NCBI GenBank assembly: GCA_963781785.1
Contig: CAWAHD010000005.1
Span: 2,046,001-2,110,000 of the forward strand
Source: CAWAHD01 sp963781785
Lineage (GTDB): Bacteria > Planctomycetota > Planctomycetia > Isosphaerales > Isosphaeraceae
Length of the DNA: 64,000 nt
Direction of reading: 5' to 3'
Position numbers and translations under genes: made by a program. This document shows, piece after piece, positions 23,017 to 32,188 of this stretch. Numbering within the stretch: position 1 is the stretch's first letter; every line of letters starts with the position of its first letter. The notes beneath the pieces are model-generated. The model saw only the letters and a program-made list of their open reading frames with translations, was not told where the DNA came from and did not search any database.

Positions 23017-23217
23017 GTCACGGAGTCTCTCACCATCCCGGCCCGCATCAAAAGTGCTGCTCGAAACTGAATCGCTTCGCTCGCCCCGGACGTAACGGAG
23101 AGCGACCACGCCGGCGAGGCCGCCACGGATTGAGTCACTCCGACTTTTGGCGATGTCGAGGAATCAGTGCAAGGAGGGTCGACCCAGCAGGCTCGAGCCG
23201 TCGACCAGACGCCGTTC

Positions 23218-23246
23218 AATCTACGAACGGGTCGAGTTGCTGTCAA
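23218..23246 (-). promoter_or_regulatory. Sigma-70-like promoter for the TPR-FMN gene pair
   Basis: On the minus strand TTGACA (23246-23241) is followed by exactly 17 bases and TAGATT (23223-23218). The -35 is a perfect consensus. It lies in the 266-base gap downstream of the GXGXG gene and reads toward 23016, so the TPR and FMN genes can be transcribed apart from the amidotransferase and GXGXG genes. Confidence 0.55.
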
Positions 23247-23282
23247 TCAACTGTCTTGAGCGATTTGCCATTTTCTTGCCGG

Positions 23283-24005
23283 TCAGAGCGCTCTCTTCCA
23301 CAGGTCTCGTTCGCTCCGCTCAAAATTCCAGAGTCTCCTGCCTGCCACCAGCTTCCGGAACCCGGCCACAGGTGCGCGCACGCGCCAGCGCTCGAGTGCT
23401 GTGCCCACCACCTCGCGGTCGGCGTCCGTCACCTCTTCAAAGACGGCGTCGGCCCCCAGCTCGCCATGCCTCCCGCCCAGAAATACAGCCCCCGCATACA
23501 TGCTGTCGGCCACCCCTGCTGCGGCATCGCCACACACCACCAGAATCCCTTTCTGCATCATGAAGGCGGCCATCGGGCCCACGCTCCCTTCTACGATCAA
23601 CATCCCCCCTTTCATCGCAATGCCAGCCCGCGTTGATGCATCCCCGCGCACCACCACCGTCCCCGCCCGGATCGATGCCGCCACGGCATTCCCCGCGTCA
23701 CCATCGATCACGATCTCCCCGTCGCGCATGCTCTCGCCGGCACCCCAGCCGGCCCCGCCCTCGACCGAAATGCTCGCCCCGTCGTTCATCCCGCCAACGT
23801 AGTACCCCACGCTCCCCGCGATCGAAAGGCTCACGCCCTCCGCCAATCCCACCCCCAGGTTGTGCCGCGCACCCGGGTTCAGCAAGCGGATCGACCTGAC
23901 GCCCGACGCGACCGCCGCTCGCACGGACTGGTTGATGGCACGAACCGGCAGGTCACCACAATCCAGCGTCATCGCCGGCTGTTCCGGCGAGCTTGGTGCG
24001 TTCAC
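23283..24005 (-). CDS. Glutamate synthase GXGXG-domain subunit (MgsB/GlxC-like)
   Basis: 240 residues forming the right-handed beta-helix found at the C-terminus of GltB. The regular Gly-rich turns are plain: GSVGYYVGGMNDGASISVEG, GGAGWGAGESMRDGEIVIDG, DASTRAGIAMKGGMLIVEG. In the split enzymes this subunit bridges the amidotransferase and FMN subunits. GTG at 24005 has a strong GAGGGGGGA site; ATG at 23972 is an alternative that loses 11 residues. It follows the amidotransferase gene by 50 bases on the same strand, so the two should be one transcript. Confidence 0.85.
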   Translation of the reverse strand: MNAPSSPEQPAMTLDCGDLPVRAINQSVRAAVASGVRSIRLLNPGARHNLGVGLAEGVSLSIAGSVGYYVGGMNDGASISVEGGAGWGAGESMRDGEIVIDGDAGNAVAASIRAGTVVVRGDASTRAGIAMKGGMLIVEGSVGPMAAFMMQKGILVVCGDAAAGVADSMYAGAVFLGGRHGELGADAVFEEVTDADREVVGTALERWRVRAPVAGFRKLVAGRRLWNFERSERDLWKRAL

Positions 24006-24055
24006 GGAATGAGTCCCCCCTGAGGACTGACCGCATCGAGCTTTCCTCGATTTGC

Positions 24056-25000
24056 TCACGCCGGTGAGCATTCCGCCACACCGGACCGGTAAAACTGGGA
24101 CGTGCCGGGCGGCGGCTCAAGGGCGCGGTAGACGCCGGGAAGAGCGCGGCGGAGAGCGATCTCCTCGGTCGCAACCGCCACGAAGTCGCCGGTCTCGACC
24201 AGCATGAGCGGCTTGAACCCGAACCGGTCGCGCACCACACCCAGCCCCTCGCACGAGACCACCAGATAGTTGAAAGCGCCGTCCAGCCCGGCGATCGAGT
24301 CCGCCATGGCTTCGCTCAAGCTGCGGCCCTGCTCCATCCGGTCGCGCAGAAAGACACCGATGACTTCGGAATCGTTATCGGTGTAAAAGGTCACTCCGCG
24401 CTGTTCATAGTGGCGCCGAAGTTGGTGGTAATTGGTCACATGACCATTGTGAACCGTTGCCAGGTCGGGGGTCCCATGCACCCAGAACGGCTGCGAATGA
24501 CTGAGGTCGATCCGGCTTTCGGTCGACAGCCGGGTGTGCCCGATCGCCAGGGGCCCGCGCCAGGTCGAGACCCCATAAACCGTTTCGAGCGCCGCCGGCG
24601 ATCCGACCTGCTTCACGAGGTCGAGCCGGCGCCCCAGACTCAGCACCTCCAGGCCGCCTCGCCGGGCGCCGAGCGCTTGCTCCAGGTCCTGGGCCGTGAC
24701 TCCCGGCTCCGGCAAGAAGCGAAACCGCAACGTGCTCCCTTGCCGAACCGAGGTTGAGCCGTCAGGCAAGAAGGCGACCTGGCCCAGCTCGTTCAGCAAG
24801 CCCGGTGCGTCGTCACCCGCTCCGGCGATCCGGACGGACCAGACCCGGTCGGCCCCCGGTTCTTGCTCCGGGCCGATCACTGCCACGCCCGCGCCGTCAG
24901 GACCACGACAGGCCAGCGCTTCGAGCATGCCCAACACCACCTGCCCCGTCGAGCGGTCCATGCGGCCGGTCCGGTCCAGGAAACCCACGATCCCGCACAT
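24056..25000 (-). CDS. Class II glutamine amidotransferase subunit (MgsA/GlxB-like)
   Basis: Ntn-type glutaminase. The N-terminus MCGIVGFLDRTGRMDR puts the nucleophilic Cys at position 2. Other class-II features are ACRGPDGAG, GHTRLSTESRIDLSHSQPF and HNGHVTNYHQLRR, then YTDNDSEVIGVFLRD. It releases ammonia from glutamine for the FMN subunit. Its closest layout is the small amidotransferase subunit of split glutamate synthase/N-methylglutamate synthase, not the large PurF or AsnB. ATG at 25000 is fixed by the catalytic Cys and has AGGA upstream. 314 residues. It is transcribed divergently from the glutamine synthetase gene, 161 bases apart. Confidence 0.88.
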   Translation of the reverse strand: MCGIVGFLDRTGRMDRSTGQVVLGMLEALACRGPDGAGVAVIGPEQEPGADRVWSVRIAGAGDDAPGLLNELGQVAFLPDGSTSVRQGSTLRFRFLPEPGVTAQDLEQALGARRGGLEVLSLGRRLDLVKQVGSPAALETVYGVSTWRGPLAIGHTRLSTESRIDLSHSQPFWVHGTPDLATVHNGHVTNYHQLRRHYEQRGVTFYTDNDSEVIGVFLRDRMEQGRSLSEAMADSIAGLDGAFNYLVVSCEGLGVVRDRFGFKPLMLVETGDFVAVATEEIALRRALPGVYRALEPPPGTSQFYRSGVAECSPA

Positions 25001-25161
25001 TCGGCGTCCTTCTCGCTCAAGAAACAGGTCGTCGAGCACCAATTTTACTGGCTTGGCTGACCGTTGTCGCCAAAAATCGGAAGTGCGAGGCGCAGGCGGC
25101 AGGCGCGAGACGACCCGCCCATCGCCCGGTGCTCCTCTCACGAAAGGAACGGCGCAGCACC

Positions 25162-26532
25162 ATGCCCGAATTTGAGCACAAGCTCGTTACCCTCGAGCAT
25201 CGACTAGAGGACGACCTGATCGCTCACCTCTTGATCCAGTTCGTCGATCTGCACGGCGCGGCCAAGGTCAAGCTGGTTCCCGCGAAAATGTTGCGAGCTG
25301 TCGCTCAGGCCGGAGCCGGATTCGCCGGTGGCGCCGTCGCCGGCATGGGCCAGGGACCGCATTCGCACGACATGTTTGCTCGGCCCGACCTGGACACGTA
25401 CACGCCGCTCCCTTACGAACACGGAGTGGCGCGGTTCGCCTCGGATCTGTACGTCGACCAGGAGCCACACCCGTTCTGCCCACGCGTCAATCTGAAGAAG
25501 GCGCTCACCGCGGCCCGAGAAGAAGGCTATCTCTTCAACGTCGGAATCGAGCCCGAGTTCTTCCTGCTCGTCAAGAATCCCGACGGCTCGATCCGCGGCT
25601 GGGATCCTCAGCAGGTCGACGACCTCGCCAAGCCTTGCTACGACTACAAAGGCATCTCCGGAGCCCTGCCGTTTTTGCGCGAGCTGAATGAAGCCCTCCT
25701 CCGCCTCGGCTGGGGGGTTTATCAAACCGATCATGAAGACGCCAATTTCCAGTTTGAGGTCAACTTTCGATACGCCGACGCCCTGACCACCGCCGATCGG
25801 TTCACGTTTTTCCGGATGATGGCCAGCCAGATCGCGCAGCGATTCGGAGCCACCGCGAGCTTCATGGCCAAGCCGTTCTCGACCCGCACCGGCTCCGGCG
25901 CTCACATGCACTATCACCTGGCCGATGCCTCCAGCGGCCGGAATCTGTTCCACGACGACCAAGACCCGCGCGGCCTCGGGCTCTCGAGCCTGGCCTATCA
26001 GTTCCTGGGGGGAGTGCTGATCCACGCCCCGGCCCTCTGCGCCGTCACGTCGCCCACGGTCAATTGCTACAAGCGACTGCAAATGGGCCCCGCGCTCACG
26101 GGCTCGCGCTCGGGGTATACCTGGACTCCCGCCTTTATCTCGTACGGCGACAACAACCGGACTCAGATGCTCCGCGTCCCCGAGGGCGGCCACGTCGAGG
26201 ATCGCTCGTGTTCGAGCGCCTTCAACCCTTACCTCGGAATGGCCGCCTATCTCGCCGCGGGACTCGATGGAATCGACCGCAAGCTCGACCCCGGCGAGCC
26301 CAACCTCGGCAACCTCTATGCTGCCGACATGGAAACCATGGCTCGCCGAGGCGTCGGCACGCTTCCCCAGAGCCTCACCGAAGCCTTGGCCCATTTCGAG
26401 AAGGACCGCGTCGTTTACAATAGCCTGGGCCCGATCGCCGACGAGCTGGTTCGCCTGAAAAGGGACGAGTGGCGTGAGTATCACGCCCAGGTTGAGTCCT
26501 GGGAAATCCACCGCTATCTGACCGCCCTCTAG
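25162..26532 (+). CDS. glnT: Type III glutamine synthetase family (GlnT / gamma-glutamylmethylamide synthetase-like)
   Basis: 456 residues with glutamine-synthetase catalytic motifs: VGIEPEFFLL (metal-binding Glu), DHEDANFQFEVNF, TGSGAHMHYHLAD (His of the n1/n2 sites), and NCYKRLQ with DNNRTQMLRVP (ATP/phosphate Arg). This size and start (GAAKVKLVPAKML) match the GlnT/type III group, which includes gamma-glutamylmethylamide synthetase as well as true glutamine synthetase; the two cannot be told apart here. ATG at 25162 follows AAAGGAA. The oxidase gene starts ten bases after its stop, so they form an operon. It diverges from the split glutamate-synthase genes. Confidence 0.87.
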   Translation: MPEFEHKLVTLEHRLEDDLIAHLLIQFVDLHGAAKVKLVPAKMLRAVAQAGAGFAGGAVAGMGQGPHSHDMFARPDLDTYTPLPYEHGVARFASDLYVDQEPHPFCPRVNLKKALTAAREEGYLFNVGIEPEFFLLVKNPDGSIRGWDPQQVDDLAKPCYDYKGISGALPFLRELNEALLRLGWGVYQTDHEDANFQFEVNFRYADALTTADRFTFFRMMASQIAQRFGATASFMAKPFSTRTGSGAHMHYHLADASSGRNLFHDDQDPRGLGLSSLAYQFLGGVLIHAPALCAVTSPTVNCYKRLQMGPALTGSRSGYTWTPAFISYGDNNRTQMLRVPEGGHVEDRSCSSAFNPYLGMAAYLAAGLDGIDRKLDPGEPNLGNLYAADMETMARRGVGTLPQSLTEALAHFEKDRVVYNSLGPIADELVRLKRDEWREYHAQVESWEIHRYLTAL

Positions 26533-26542
26533 AGCATTGACC

Positions 26543-27675
26543 ATGGAACAGATCGAAACGAAGCATATCATTATCGGTGCCGGCGCCATGGGAAGGGCGG
26601 CAGCCTATCACCTGGCCCGCCGCCAGGAGCACCTGGTCCTGGTCGAGCAATTCGCGCTCGGGCACGATCGAGGAAGCTCCCATGGCGCAGCCCGGATCAC
26701 CCGCCATTCCTACGCTGACCCTGCTTACGCGCGGCTGATGCCCGCGGCATTCCGCGCCTGGAAGGAGCTCGAGGCCGACGCCGGCGAATCCGTGTATTTC
26801 CGCTGTGGCGGCGTCTCCTTCTCCCCTCCCGGGGTCGATTACGCCGCCAGAGTCGCCACCAATCTCCAGGAGCTGGGGGTCCCATTCTGGCGATCTTCCG
26901 GCCGCGACTGGAACGCGCGCAACCCCAGCTTCGCCTTGCCGGATGCCTATGACGTCGTCTTCGAGCCCGACGCCGGCATGCTCGCGGCGGCCCGCGCGCT
27001 CGAGCTCGAACTCGAGCTGGCGCGGGCTCACGGCGGCCGCAATATCCGGGTCCTCGATCAAACCCCGGTCCGCCGAATCGACCTGGACCAGGATCGCCCG
27101 GTCGTCGTCACCGACAGCGCGCGAATCGTCGGCGATCGTCTCATCGTCGCGGCAGGTGCCTGGGTCAAGCACCTCTTGCCCACGTTACGGGTTCCCTGTG
27201 CGTCACCCGCCAGCAGGTGCTCTATGTCGAACCGGCCGACACGGCCTCGTTTCAGATCGGCCGGTTCCCCGTCTTCATTTTTAAGGGCGAGGCCGAGCTT
27301 GACGCGTTCTACGGGATGCCGCACTTTCAGCACCTCGGCGTCAAGGTCGCCCGCCACGGCGGCCCGGAATTCGATCCCGACACCGTCGATCGAACCATTG
27401 CCGCCGACTACGTCGAAACCGTGCGGCGCTTTCTGAGCAGCCATATCCCCGCCCTGGCCTCCGCAGCGATCAGCTTGACCGAAGTCTGCCTCTACACATC
27501 GGCTCCCGGCGACCAGTTCGTGGTCGACTTCCTCCCCGGCCGTTCCGACCTAATCGTCGCCAGTCCCTGTAGCGGCCACGGCTTCAAGTTCTCGTGCCTG
27601 ATCGGCCGCGTCCTGGCTGACCTCGCAACCTCTGGCACCACCGGGCTTCCCGTCGATCCCTGGAAGATTCCCTGA
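26543..27675 (+). CDS. Monomeric sarcosine oxidase / N-methyl-amino-acid oxidase-like flavoprotein (one frameshift)
   Basis: FAD-dependent amine oxidase of the MSOX/MTOX type. The N-terminal dinucleotide fold reads HIIIGAGAMGRAAAYHLARR, followed by the family segment FALGHDRGSSHGAARITRH. A frame break in the C3 run at 27194-27196 separates the C-terminal part, which rejoins as VTRQQVLYVEPAD. That part has CLYTSAPGDQFVVDFLP, whose Cys corresponds to the covalent FAD attachment site of the family, and SPCSGHGFKFSCLIGRVLAD. Rejoined length is about 378 residues, normal. It should oxidise a secondary amine such as sarcosine or an N-methyl amino acid to formaldehyde or an imine plus H2O2. The tight link to glnT suggests a methylated-amine or amino-acid route. 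Confidence 0.85.
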
Positions 27676-28100
27676 CTCCTTGCCTCGAGCAAATTGTCAA
27701 CGATCGTCGTTCCGTGTAGAATCGAACTGCGGGTGGACGCTATCGGTCGTCGCAGGACCGGTTTCCGTTGCACCCCTGAGCACGAGGCGCTCAGTCGCCG
27801 ACGGAAGTTGGGGTCCGTTGGAGGCGTCAATCCGACCAGTGCGTACGTCCGTGCGTTCGAGTTGCCTGCAAGCAGACGAAAACCGTCGCCGGTTGCACTG
27901 GCTCGACGGAAAGTTGGCCTATTCTCTGGAGGGATGATCTAGAAACTTAATGCGGAACGAATGTTAACCGCCTCCTCCACCGTTTACATCGATGCATGGG
28001 AGCACATCGCTACGCAGCATTGTCTTGAGGAACGCGACGATTTCTTCCACAATGGAACGTTAGTTTCGGGTACCCTCCATTTTTGACAGCGTCCAACCAA
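27676..28100. other. Intergenic region, nothing recognised
   Basis: 425 bases without a supported gene. Short open frames are present but have no ribosome site or protein-like composition. The stretch from about 27935 is less GC-rich than its surroundings and may hold the promoter for the EpsI-like gene, but I see no clear -35/-10 pair. Confidence 0.4.
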
Positions 28101-28986
28101 ATGAGAACGAAGGCGAATCGACGCAAGCGAGCAAAAGGCGTGGACGACTGGGTGGCGGACGTACCCGGCGCCGCCAAACCATCGCCAGGCAGCAAAGAGA
28201 CCTCGACGCTCGCCAGGATGACGAGCTCAGTCGCGAGCGCGACGGGTCGCAGATTCGCCAAGGTGACCAAACCGCTCGCGCGGGCCACGGTTTCACCGGT
28301 GTGGTGGGCCGCGATCGCGTGCACGCTCCTGCTGTGTTCGGCCGGGGTAAGGCACTGGCGCGATTTGCAGTTCGCGGGCCTCAACCGCGAGAGCGAGACA
28401 TGCCCGTTTCCCTTGAACGACCTGCCCAGAAACCTGGGAAACTGGAATTCGAGTCCGGAAGACGACGGCAAGCTCGATCCCGAGATCGCTGATCTGGCGG
28501 GATCGAGCGACCATATCATCCGGGTCTATCGCGATGATTTCGAACGGTGATGTCGTTTCCGTCCTGGTCATCTATGGGCTCGCCGCGTCGGTTTTTGCTC
28601 ACACTCCCGATGTCTGTTACCGCTCCCAGGGTTTCGCGGCGGAGCGGACCCCAATCGACCGGGAGATCATGGTGCCGGGCTGGCCGGATAAGGCGCACTA
28701 TCGCGGCCTTTATTTCAGCAAGAAGGTCGGCGCACTCACACAGTATACTGAGGTCGTCTACACGTTCCTGCACAACGAAGAATGGCTGCCCGAAGTGGCA
28801 TCTCGCTGGAAAATGTTCCGCTATCATCCGGGCATGTTCAAGATTCAAATCGAGCGGCACGTCTCCCAGATTTCGCTTGAGTCGAGCCCCTCGCCCGGTC
28901 TGCTCAAGGAGCTCATGCGGGCGATCAACAATCGAGTCGCCGAGTCAAAGCCTCGCGCCAGGGAAGTCAAGAAAAGTCAAGGATGA
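28101..28986 (+). CDS. EpsI-like exosortase-associated protein (DUF3485; one frameshift)
   Basis: The N-terminus is basic and followed by one membrane helix (WWAAIACTLLLCSAGVRHW). The domain then runs FPLNDLPRNLGNWNSSPEDD, a break near 28542, and FAHTPDVCYRSQGFAAERT. The last two stretches match the EpsI/DUF3485 family (HTPDVCYP-like motif with a conserved Cys), which accompanies exosortases in polysaccharide export and PEP-CTERM anchoring. No exosortase or glycan gene lies in the window. ATG at 28101 is the first good Met; TTG at 28083 would add six residues. The stop overlaps the next start (ATGA), so the following heme/copper protein is translationally coupled. Confidence 0.75.
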
Positions 28987-30496
28987 TGAACCGACCCGAC
29001 CACGGGACTAGAGCGGGAAAGCAGTCGTTGCTCCGCTACCGGCCGCGAAGGCTCCGGCTGGCAAGCGGGCGGGCGAGGCGGCCGATCCGTCCCCTCCTGG
29101 CCATGGTGGCAGCATTACTGGTCGCCCTGGCTCCCGGGGCGATCCGGTGGCTCCAAGAGGCCCCGAAGATCGAGCCCCCTTTCGAGACAATGATCGACGA
29201 CGGCAGACGACCGGCCAGCGGCTCGGAGCTGGGCGACACCCACGGTCAGTTGGCCGACGGCACCAAGGTGCCGAGCGAGCCGGTCACTTTCACGAAGGAC
29301 GTGGCCCCGATCCTCTGGAAGAACTGCGGCGATGTCATCGCCCCGGCCAGGTGGCTCCCTTTTCGCTCATGACCTTACGAGACGCCGCCAAGCGTGCCGA
29401 TTTTATCGCCCTTGTGACCGCGTCCGACCGGATGCCCCCCTGGAAGCCCCATCCGGGCGCCGGCACATTCCTCGACGCTCGCCGGCTCTCGGAGCGCGAC
29501 AAGGAAATCCTGCGCAACTGGGCGGAGACTGGCTGCGCGGCCGGTGATCCCGCCGATTTGCCGCCACCGCCTGCTTTCGATGACGGCTGGCAGCTCGGTC
29601 AACCCGACGTGGTTCTTTCCATGCCCGAGCCATACGAGATCCCCGCCGGCGGCCCAGACATCTATCGGTCCTTCTGCCTGGGAATCCCCTTGGACCAGAA
29701 GGCGGTCATCACCGGCATCGAGTTCCGCCCCGGTAACCAGCGGGTTGTACATCACAGCCGTACGTACGTCGACTCGACGGGCGATGCCCGTCGTCTCGAT
29801 CGCTCCGATCCCAAGCCCGGCTACGCGGGCAGGGCCGGCTTGAGCGGCGGTATGGAGCTGCCTTATCCCGGCATCGGCGCCTGGACGCCCGGGATGACGC
29901 CCCGGTTTGCCCCCGACGGCTGCGGCCGGCTCATCGCGGCCGGGTCGGATATCGTGCTCCAGGTCCACTATCACCCAACCGGAAAGCCCGAACGCGACCA
30001 GTCTCAGGTCGGCCTCTTCCTCGCAAAAAAGCCGGTCGTCCGGACCATGGCAGGCTACTCGCTCTGCACCGACCGTCTCGACATCCCACCCGGAGCCAAG
30101 CGGCACAGGGTCCTTCTGAGCACCCGTCTCAAAGCCGACATCCACCTCTATTCCGTCGTCCCCCACGCCCATTATCTCTGCCGCGAATTCCGCCTGGCCG
30201 CCACCCTGCCCGATGGGACCATGGTGCCCCTCCTCTGGATCACCGACTGGGACTTCGACTGGCAGGACCAGTACCGCTACGCGCAGCCTGTCCGACTGCC
30301 CACGAACACGGTGGTGACCCTGGCTGTCTACTTCGACAACTCAGCCGAAAACCCGCGCAATCCCCATCGGCCGCCCCGCCGGGTTCATTACGGCATCAGC
30401 ACCAAAGACGAGATGTGTGCCTGCCACCTGGAGTTCATGCCCGATGACCCGAGCGGCTACGCAGCCTATCCTATGAAGTCCCCGTTCGGCCTATGA
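28983..30496 (+). CDS. c-type heme motif plus PHM-like copper monooxygenase domain protein (one frameshift)
   Basis: One membrane helix (LLAMVAALLVALAPGAI) anchors an exported protein. Across a frame break near 29333 the sequence reads TFTKDVAPILWKNCGD then CHRPGQVAPFSLMTL, giving a CxxCH heme site of the short cytochrome domain seen in many planctomycete proteins. The remainder resembles the two-domain copper type II monooxygenase fold (PHM/DBM). Likely copper ligands are VVHHSRTY, LQVHYHPTG, VVPHAHYL and the Met in STKDEMCACHLEF. Function is unknown; oxidation of an organic substrate with electrons delivered by the heme is inference. About 504 residues. Start overlaps the EpsI-like gene stop. 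Confidence 0.75.
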
Positions 30497-30520
30497 CCCA
30501 ATGCACACGGAGTTCGCATT

Positions 30521-30566
30521 GAGAATTTAGGGTTTGGGATTTCGGGCTTCGGATTTAGTGTTTCGG
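30521..30566. repeat. Low-complexity intergenic repeat
   Basis: A run of short ATTT/GGGTTT/TTCGG words (for example TTTAGGGTTTGGGATTTCGG) between two convergent genes, compositionally unlike the surroundings. It extends over the stop codon of the secreted protein on the minus strand. Confidence 0.5.
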
Positions 30567-31769
30567 ACTCGAGCTCTCTTCGTCGTCGCCGGCCTCGCCG
30601 TGCGCTGACCGGGAACGGCTGTCGGTCTTGGATCGGGCCGGCGGATCATCGATGCGCGACGACGATTTGGATCGGGCCACGGTCTCGATGTCCAGCACCA
30701 CGAGCACTTCGGTGCCGGTGGGAAAGGTACCGGGAATATTGAGATTGAACCAGCCGCCCTTCTTGTCGAGGACCCCGGGATGGATCCCGGCTGAGATCAC
30801 GAGTGTCTGCCCGAGCGGCCAGTTCTTGACTGTCTGATCGAGTCGGGTCTCGGTCGCCTCGGGAACGTCGATCGCCATCTCAGCGGGACCCGCGTCGCGA
30901 GGAGTGATCACTCGGGTGCGATGAAACGACCGAACGGTGTTGACCGAGAGGTCGATCATGGCATCGACGGCATTCCCGTCGATATTCAGGAGCGGGCTCA
31001 GTTTGAGACTGATGCACTCCTCGAGCTTGTCGGCCTTGGTCTGGAACCCGGCTCCCGCTCCGCCGTCGCGCTGCAAGCCGCTGGCGAAGGTTCGCGGCTC
31101 GGCGGTCTTCATCGACAGTGTCTGCCCGTTGATCATTTCGACCCGCTGGTCGGCGATCTTGCGGAAGCCTTGCTGGATCTGCATCTGCGACAGCACGAGG
31201 GCCGCGTCTTCCAGCCGCATCGTCCAGATCTGCTGTCCTTGCGGGCCGCCGCCCACGAACGTGAGCCGCGAGAAAACCGAGTATCGCCACCGCGTATCGA
31301 CCGCCGCGATGAACTGGACGTGGATCGACAATGTATCCTCGACCGCGTTGGTGAACCGGTCGACAACCTCGTCGACCTCCTTGAGAATCTCAGTCGAGTT
31401 ATACGCCCGCAGCTCGGTCCGGTTGGCTGAGAGAACAGCGACCTTCTCACCGTGCCATTCGGCGATGCCGGTGCGCTTGAAAATCCAGTCAATGATGGCC
31501 TTCTGAGGATTGCTCTGGCTGCTGGCGGCCTTGGTGTACCGCGCGATCGGCCAGCGGCGCCACTGGAAGCCAGGCTCCGGGGCAAACGGGGCCGACGGCT
31601 CGTCGCCGGCGGGCGTCTGTTCGTCGGCTTGGTCGTCGTGCGCCGACACCGGAGCGAACGTCTTGTCGCGCGTCTTCGACGTCTTCCGCGCGCTGCTCTG
31701 CGCCCAGAGTCCGCGCGGGACCAGGCCTGCCAACAACATCGATACAAACAGGGCCGTGCGGCGGTTCAT
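30555..31769 (-). CDS. Exported protein of unknown function
   Basis: 404 residues. MNRRTALFVSMLLAGLVPRG is a signal peptide. The mature part has no recognised catalytic motif. It contains a segment with a helix rich in acidic residues (YNSTEILKEVDEVVDRFTNA) followed by beta-rich stretches (LSIHVQFIAAVDTRWRYSVF; NIPGTFPTGTEVLVVLDIET). This layout is somewhat like secretin short domains, but the pore-forming part is absent, so I do not assign it. The C-terminus is a charged, Ser-rich tail. ATG at 31769 has a perfect AGGAGG site. Uninterrupted. Confidence 0.7.
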   Translation of the reverse strand: MNRRTALFVSMLLAGLVPRGLWAQSSARKTSKTRDKTFAPVSAHDDQADEQTPAGDEPSAPFAPEPGFQWRRWPIARYTKAASSQSNPQKAIIDWIFKRTGIAEWHGEKVAVLSANRTELRAYNSTEILKEVDEVVDRFTNAVEDTLSIHVQFIAAVDTRWRYSVFSRLTFVGGGPQGQQIWTMRLEDAALVLSQMQIQQGFRKIADQRVEMINGQTLSMKTAEPRTFASGLQRDGGAGAGFQTKADKLEECISLKLSPLLNIDGNAVDAMIDLSVNTVRSFHRTRVITPRDAGPAEMAIDVPEATETRLDQTVKNWPLGQTLVISAGIHPGVLDKKGGWFNLNIPGTFPTGTEVLVVLDIETVARSKSSSRIDDPPARSKTDSRSRSAHGEAGDDEESSSPKH

Positions 31770-32188
31770 GCCAGGAGGCCTCCTTGCCGGGCTGGCTGGC
31801 TGACGAGCAATCTCGTCACGACATTGACCCTCACGCTCGCTATTTTTCAAGAGCCCGGATGACCGAGCCCGCGGCGACGACGAGTCCAACCTGCCTCACG
31901 CATTCCGACCAGCTTGGATGACTGGATTGATCGCGCAACGGCTGGCATGCGGAACGACGGAGAACCCGTCGACACGGATTCATAGCAGAGGCCGCAAATT
32001 GCCTCAATCCCAAACCGGCGCGCGACATGGCCACATGGCCACCGCCGTTTCGTCGACTGACTGGGAACGTTGGAGACTTCCGGCCGATCTCCGACACGAG
32101 TTTTCGTCCCAGCCGCAAACCGGCGACATCGTACAGCCTGCCGGCGTGAGCCCCAGGTCCGAGGACCGCAATCGATTTGTTCGTGCCG
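31770..32188. other. Intergenic region, nothing recognised
   Basis: 419 bases between two minus-strand genes. Open frames here show no ribosome site and no protein-like composition. No convincing promoter or terminator was found. Confidence 0.4.

Noticed and set aside
24754..25161. Upstream in-frame extension of glnT
   Set aside because: It overlaps the amidotransferase gene on the other strand and lacks glutamine-synthetase similarity; a ribosome site supports ATG at 25162.
25204..26589. 461-codon frame antisense to glnT
   Set aside because: A shadow of the conserved glutamine-synthetase gene caused by GC-rich codon use.
27694..27942. 82-codon frame after the oxidase gene
   Set aside because: No ribosome site, no recognisable domain, and Arg-rich random-like composition.
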